A stretch of DNA of 6,206 nt from assembly GCA_011390535.1 (NCBI GenBank), contig JAABSF010000176.1, forward strand, positions 1-6,206, written 5' to 3'. The position numbers were made by a program, and so were the translations under genes. Below the pieces are notes generated by a model, which had not been told where the DNA came from, made no database searches, and was given only the letters and a program-made list of their open reading frames with translations. The stretch comes from Deltaproteobacteria bacterium. Its GTDB lineage: Bacteria > Myxococcota_A > Polyangia > HGW-17 > SLPX01. Of the stretch, positions 4,152 to 6,206 are shown one piece after another. Numbering within the stretch: position 1 is the stretch's first letter; every line of letters begins with the position of its first letter.

Positions 4152-6206
4152 CGGGTGATGTACTGTCGGGTTTCACTTTTGATGCTCAGAGGGTGTTGGC
4201 CAAAGCTCAGAGGGAGGCGAGGGTTCGCAATCACTCTGTAGTTACTCCGGAACACCTGTCTTTGGTTTTGATAGGGGAGAGCAGGGGAGCTGTTGGGGAG
4301 CTCTTAAGAGCGGCGAAAGTGGACAAGGAATCAATCAAAGAGGGTGTTGAGGCCCGGCTTTTTTTAATCGAACCTGATCCGAAACCGATGACCAAGTTGG
4401 GGAAGCCGGTATTGGGAGTCTTGTCTCAGGCGCTTGAAGAAGCGAGAGGAGCCAACCAGGATAATGCCGACTGTGTCCATTTGCTTTTGGCTTTAGCAGG
4501 GTCAAGGTCTCCTGTGAGCGATTTGTTCAGACGCTGGGGAGCTACGAGAGATCGTCTCGTAGAGGCTTTGTCAAAAAAAGGGTCGGCTGGGAATGTCGGA
4601 GAGGCTGAGCTGGGAGATGCGGCTGTTGATGATGGATCTGAAGATTACTTGGCCAAGTATGGACGAGATATCACCTCGCTTGCGGAGGAGGGGCTCCTTG
4701 ATCCGGTTATCGGCCGAAAAACAGAGCTTCGCCGAATATTGCAGGTGTTAGGTAGACGCACTAAAAATAACCCCGTACTCGTTGGGGAACCCGGAGTAGG
4801 GAAGGCAGCTATTGTAGCCGGCTTGGCCCAGATGGTTGCTCAAGGCCGGGTGCCGAAGGCGCTACAAAAACTTCGGATCGTGAATTTGGAGTTGGGAGGC
4901 ATCCTCGCCGGCGCAAAATTCAGGGGAGATTTTGAAGAGCGGCTCCGGGGCATAATTGAACAGGTCCGCAGATCAAAAGGGCGGGTGTTGTTGTTCATTG
5001 ATGAGATTCACGGGCTGGTGGGTGCCGGACAGTCGGGAGGAGGCGGGATGGACGCCTCCAGGCTCATAAAACCTGCGCTTGCCAGGGGAGAGCTGCGTTG
5101 TATCGGATCCACAACGAGGGAAGACTATCGCACCTATCTGGAGAAAGATAAATCTCTGGAGAGGCGTCTGGAGCCGATCTTCGTGGAAGAGCCGGATGAT
5201 CTGGATGCATTGGCGATTCTGAAAGGGGTGCGACCTCGTTACGAAGTTCATCACGGGGTGAGGATTCAAGATGAGGCTTTGCTGGCGGCAGTGCGGTTAT
5301 CCAGACGCTATGTTACACAACGGTGTCTTCCGGATAAGGCCATAAATGTGATGGACGAGGCTGCCAGTCGTCTGCGGGTGGAGCTGGATGGTGAACCTGA
5401 TGAGTTGATTGATTTGGATGTGGAGCGCGCGAGACTGAAATTGGTTTTAGAGAGCGGAGGAGGCGCGCAAGGAGATAAAGAAAAGGTAAAAGAGCAGCTT
5501 AGAGAGCTTGAAAAAAAGCGTAAAGCCATGGTCGAGCAGTGGAGAGAGGAGTTGGCTGGTATCGAGGCTGCTCGCAAGGCTAGGGCTGAGCTGCAGTCTC
5601 TGGAGAGAAGTCATCAAAAAGCGCTGAGTGTAGGCGATGTAGATGCGATGACTAGAATAAAGGATATTTCCATACCCAAGGTCGAGGAGGAGATCCGAAC
5701 GATTGAAGAAAAACTCTCGGGGACTGAATTTACTCCGAGGTTGCTGTCGGATCTTGTCTCTGCATCGGAAGTGGCTCAGGTGGTTGCTGTTTGGACTGGT
5801 GTCCCGGTAGATGACATGTTGGCCTCTGAGCGGGATCGACTTCGGATAATGGAAGACATATTGGAGCGTCGGGTCAAAGGTCAGCCGGAGGGGATACGGA
5901 GGCTTTCTGCGGCCATCAGGAGAGCCAGAGTGGGGCTGAAGGATCCTAAGAGGCCCATTGGCTCGTTTCTCTTCTTGGGCCCCACAGGGGTTGGCAAGAC
6001 AGAGTTGGCAAAAGCCTTGGCGGAATTCCTGTTCCACGATGAGAACTCCATTATCCGGCTGGATATGAGTGAGTTCATGGAAAAACAAACAGCCTCCAGG
6101 TTGGTGGGCGCAGCTCCCGGATATGTTGGTTATGAATCCGGGGGCCAGTTGACGGAGTCCGTGAGGAGAAGACCCTACAGTCTTATTTTGTTTGATGAGA
6201 TTGAAA
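4148..6206 (+). CDS. clpB: ClpB-type AAA+ disaggregase, N-terminal 686 residues (runs off right edge)
   Basis: ClpB is a cytoplasmic hexameric ATPase that, with the DnaK system, threads aggregated proteins through its pore. Domains in order: Clp N domain (about 8-142), linker, NBD1 (about 170-405), coiled-coil M domain (about 405-525) and the start of NBD2. NBD1 has Walker A GEPGVGKA (213-220), pore loop GAKFRGDFEERL (255-266), Walker B LLFIDEIH (281-288), a GSTT sensor (320-323) and arginine fingers R339/R340. The M domain carries a QWREEL helix and GDVDAM...IPKVEEEI (496-516). It separates ClpB from ClpA and ClpC. NBD2 shows GPTGVGKT (611-618), pore loop GYVGYESGG (658-666) and DE at 683-684. 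The Mg-binding Thr of the first Walker A is Ala220, which is odd. About 170 more residues are expected. The ATG has only a weak GGGG site upstream. It could be a second, specialised ClpB paralogue rather than the housekeeping one. Confidence 0.9.
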   Translation, partial: MTGDVLSGFTFDAQRVLAKAQREARVRNHSVVTPEHLSLVLIGESRGAVGELLRAAKVDKESIKEGVEARLFLIEPDPKPMTKLGKPVLGVLSQALEEARGANQDNADCVHLLLALAGSRSPVSDLFRRWGATRDRLVEALSKKGSAGNVGEAELGDAAVDDGSEDYLAKYGRDITSLAEEGLLDPVIGRKTELRRILQVLGRRTKNNPVLVGEPGVGKAAIVAGLAQMVAQGRVPKALQKLRIVNLELGGILAGAKFRGDFEERLRGIIEQVRRSKGRVLLFIDEIHGLVGAGQSGGGGMDASRLIKPALARGELRCIGSTTREDYRTYLEKDKSLERRLEPIFVEEPDDLDALAILKGVRPRYEVHHGVRIQDEALLAAVRLSRRYVTQRCLPDKAINVMDEAASRLRVELDGEPDELIDLDVERARLKLVLESGGGAQGDKEKVKEQLRELEKKRKAMVEQWREELAGIEAARKARAELQSLERSHQKALSVGDVDAMTRIKDISIPKVEEEIRTIEEKLSGTEFTPRLLSDLVSASEVAQVVAVWTGVPVDDMLASERDRLRIMEDILERRVKGQPEGIRRLSAAIRRARVGLKDPKRPIGSFLFLGPTGVGKTELAKALAEFLFHDENSIIRLDMSEFMEKQTASRLVGAAPGYVGYESGGQLTESVRRRPYSLILFDEIE

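Noticed and set aside
3545..4255. Long minus-strand open frame (236 codons)
   Set aside because: It lies opposite the membrane protein gene and the ClpB start, is rich in Pro, Ser and Thr, and shows no family motif. It is a shadow frame.
5447..6088. Minus-strand open frame (213 codons)
   Set aside because: It lies opposite a clearly conserved ClpB M domain and NBD2 start, so it is antisense shadow.

Overview
The window looks like chromosome of a free-living Gram-negative bacterium from the old 'Deltaproteobacteria' (Myxococcota, Bradymonadota or similar). The evidence is a lipoprotein of the cysteine-rich repeat type common in those groups, a DUF1844 protein, and conserved small genes of unknown function with strong GGAGG ribosome sites. 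Base composition is mixed. The right half and the cysteine-rich genes are near or above 50% GC by eye, while the ATPase gene at 488-1810 is clearly AT-rich. The assignment is an inference from gene content; no RNA marker gene is present.

Left part (1-2930), an eroded accessory region read mostly leftward. It holds the 5' end of a cysteine-rich lipoprotein gene (1-235, minus), a short GC-rich coding remnant (about 326-495, plus), an intact AAA_14/DUF4143 ATPase (488-1810, minus), and a cysteine-rich pseudogene (2012-2586, minus). The pseudogene has lost its 5' end and carries a one-base frameshift near its 3' end. Both cysteine-rich genes use the same C-x5-C-x5-C repeat and they flank the ATPase. 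I see no gene from 2587 to 2930, only a promoter near its right end.

Right part (2931-6206), an ordered plus-strand cluster. It contains a 62-aa conserved small protein behind a TTGACA promoter and a near-perfect palindrome over its ribosome site, and a 12-bp tandem repeat that re-duplicates the stop codon. It continues with a DUF1844 protein (3232-3594), a four-helix membrane protein overlapping it by ATGA (3591-4019), and a ClpB-type disaggregase that runs off the window (4148 onward).

The most notable points are a Thr-to-Ala change in the first Walker A motif of the ClpB-like protein, the cysteine-rich pseudogene whose frame can be restored exactly, and the stop-codon minisatellite. Two candidate RNA or DNA hairpins also sit over start sites. 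I see no convincing new defence system, no CRISPR array, no insertion sequence and no RNA gene.
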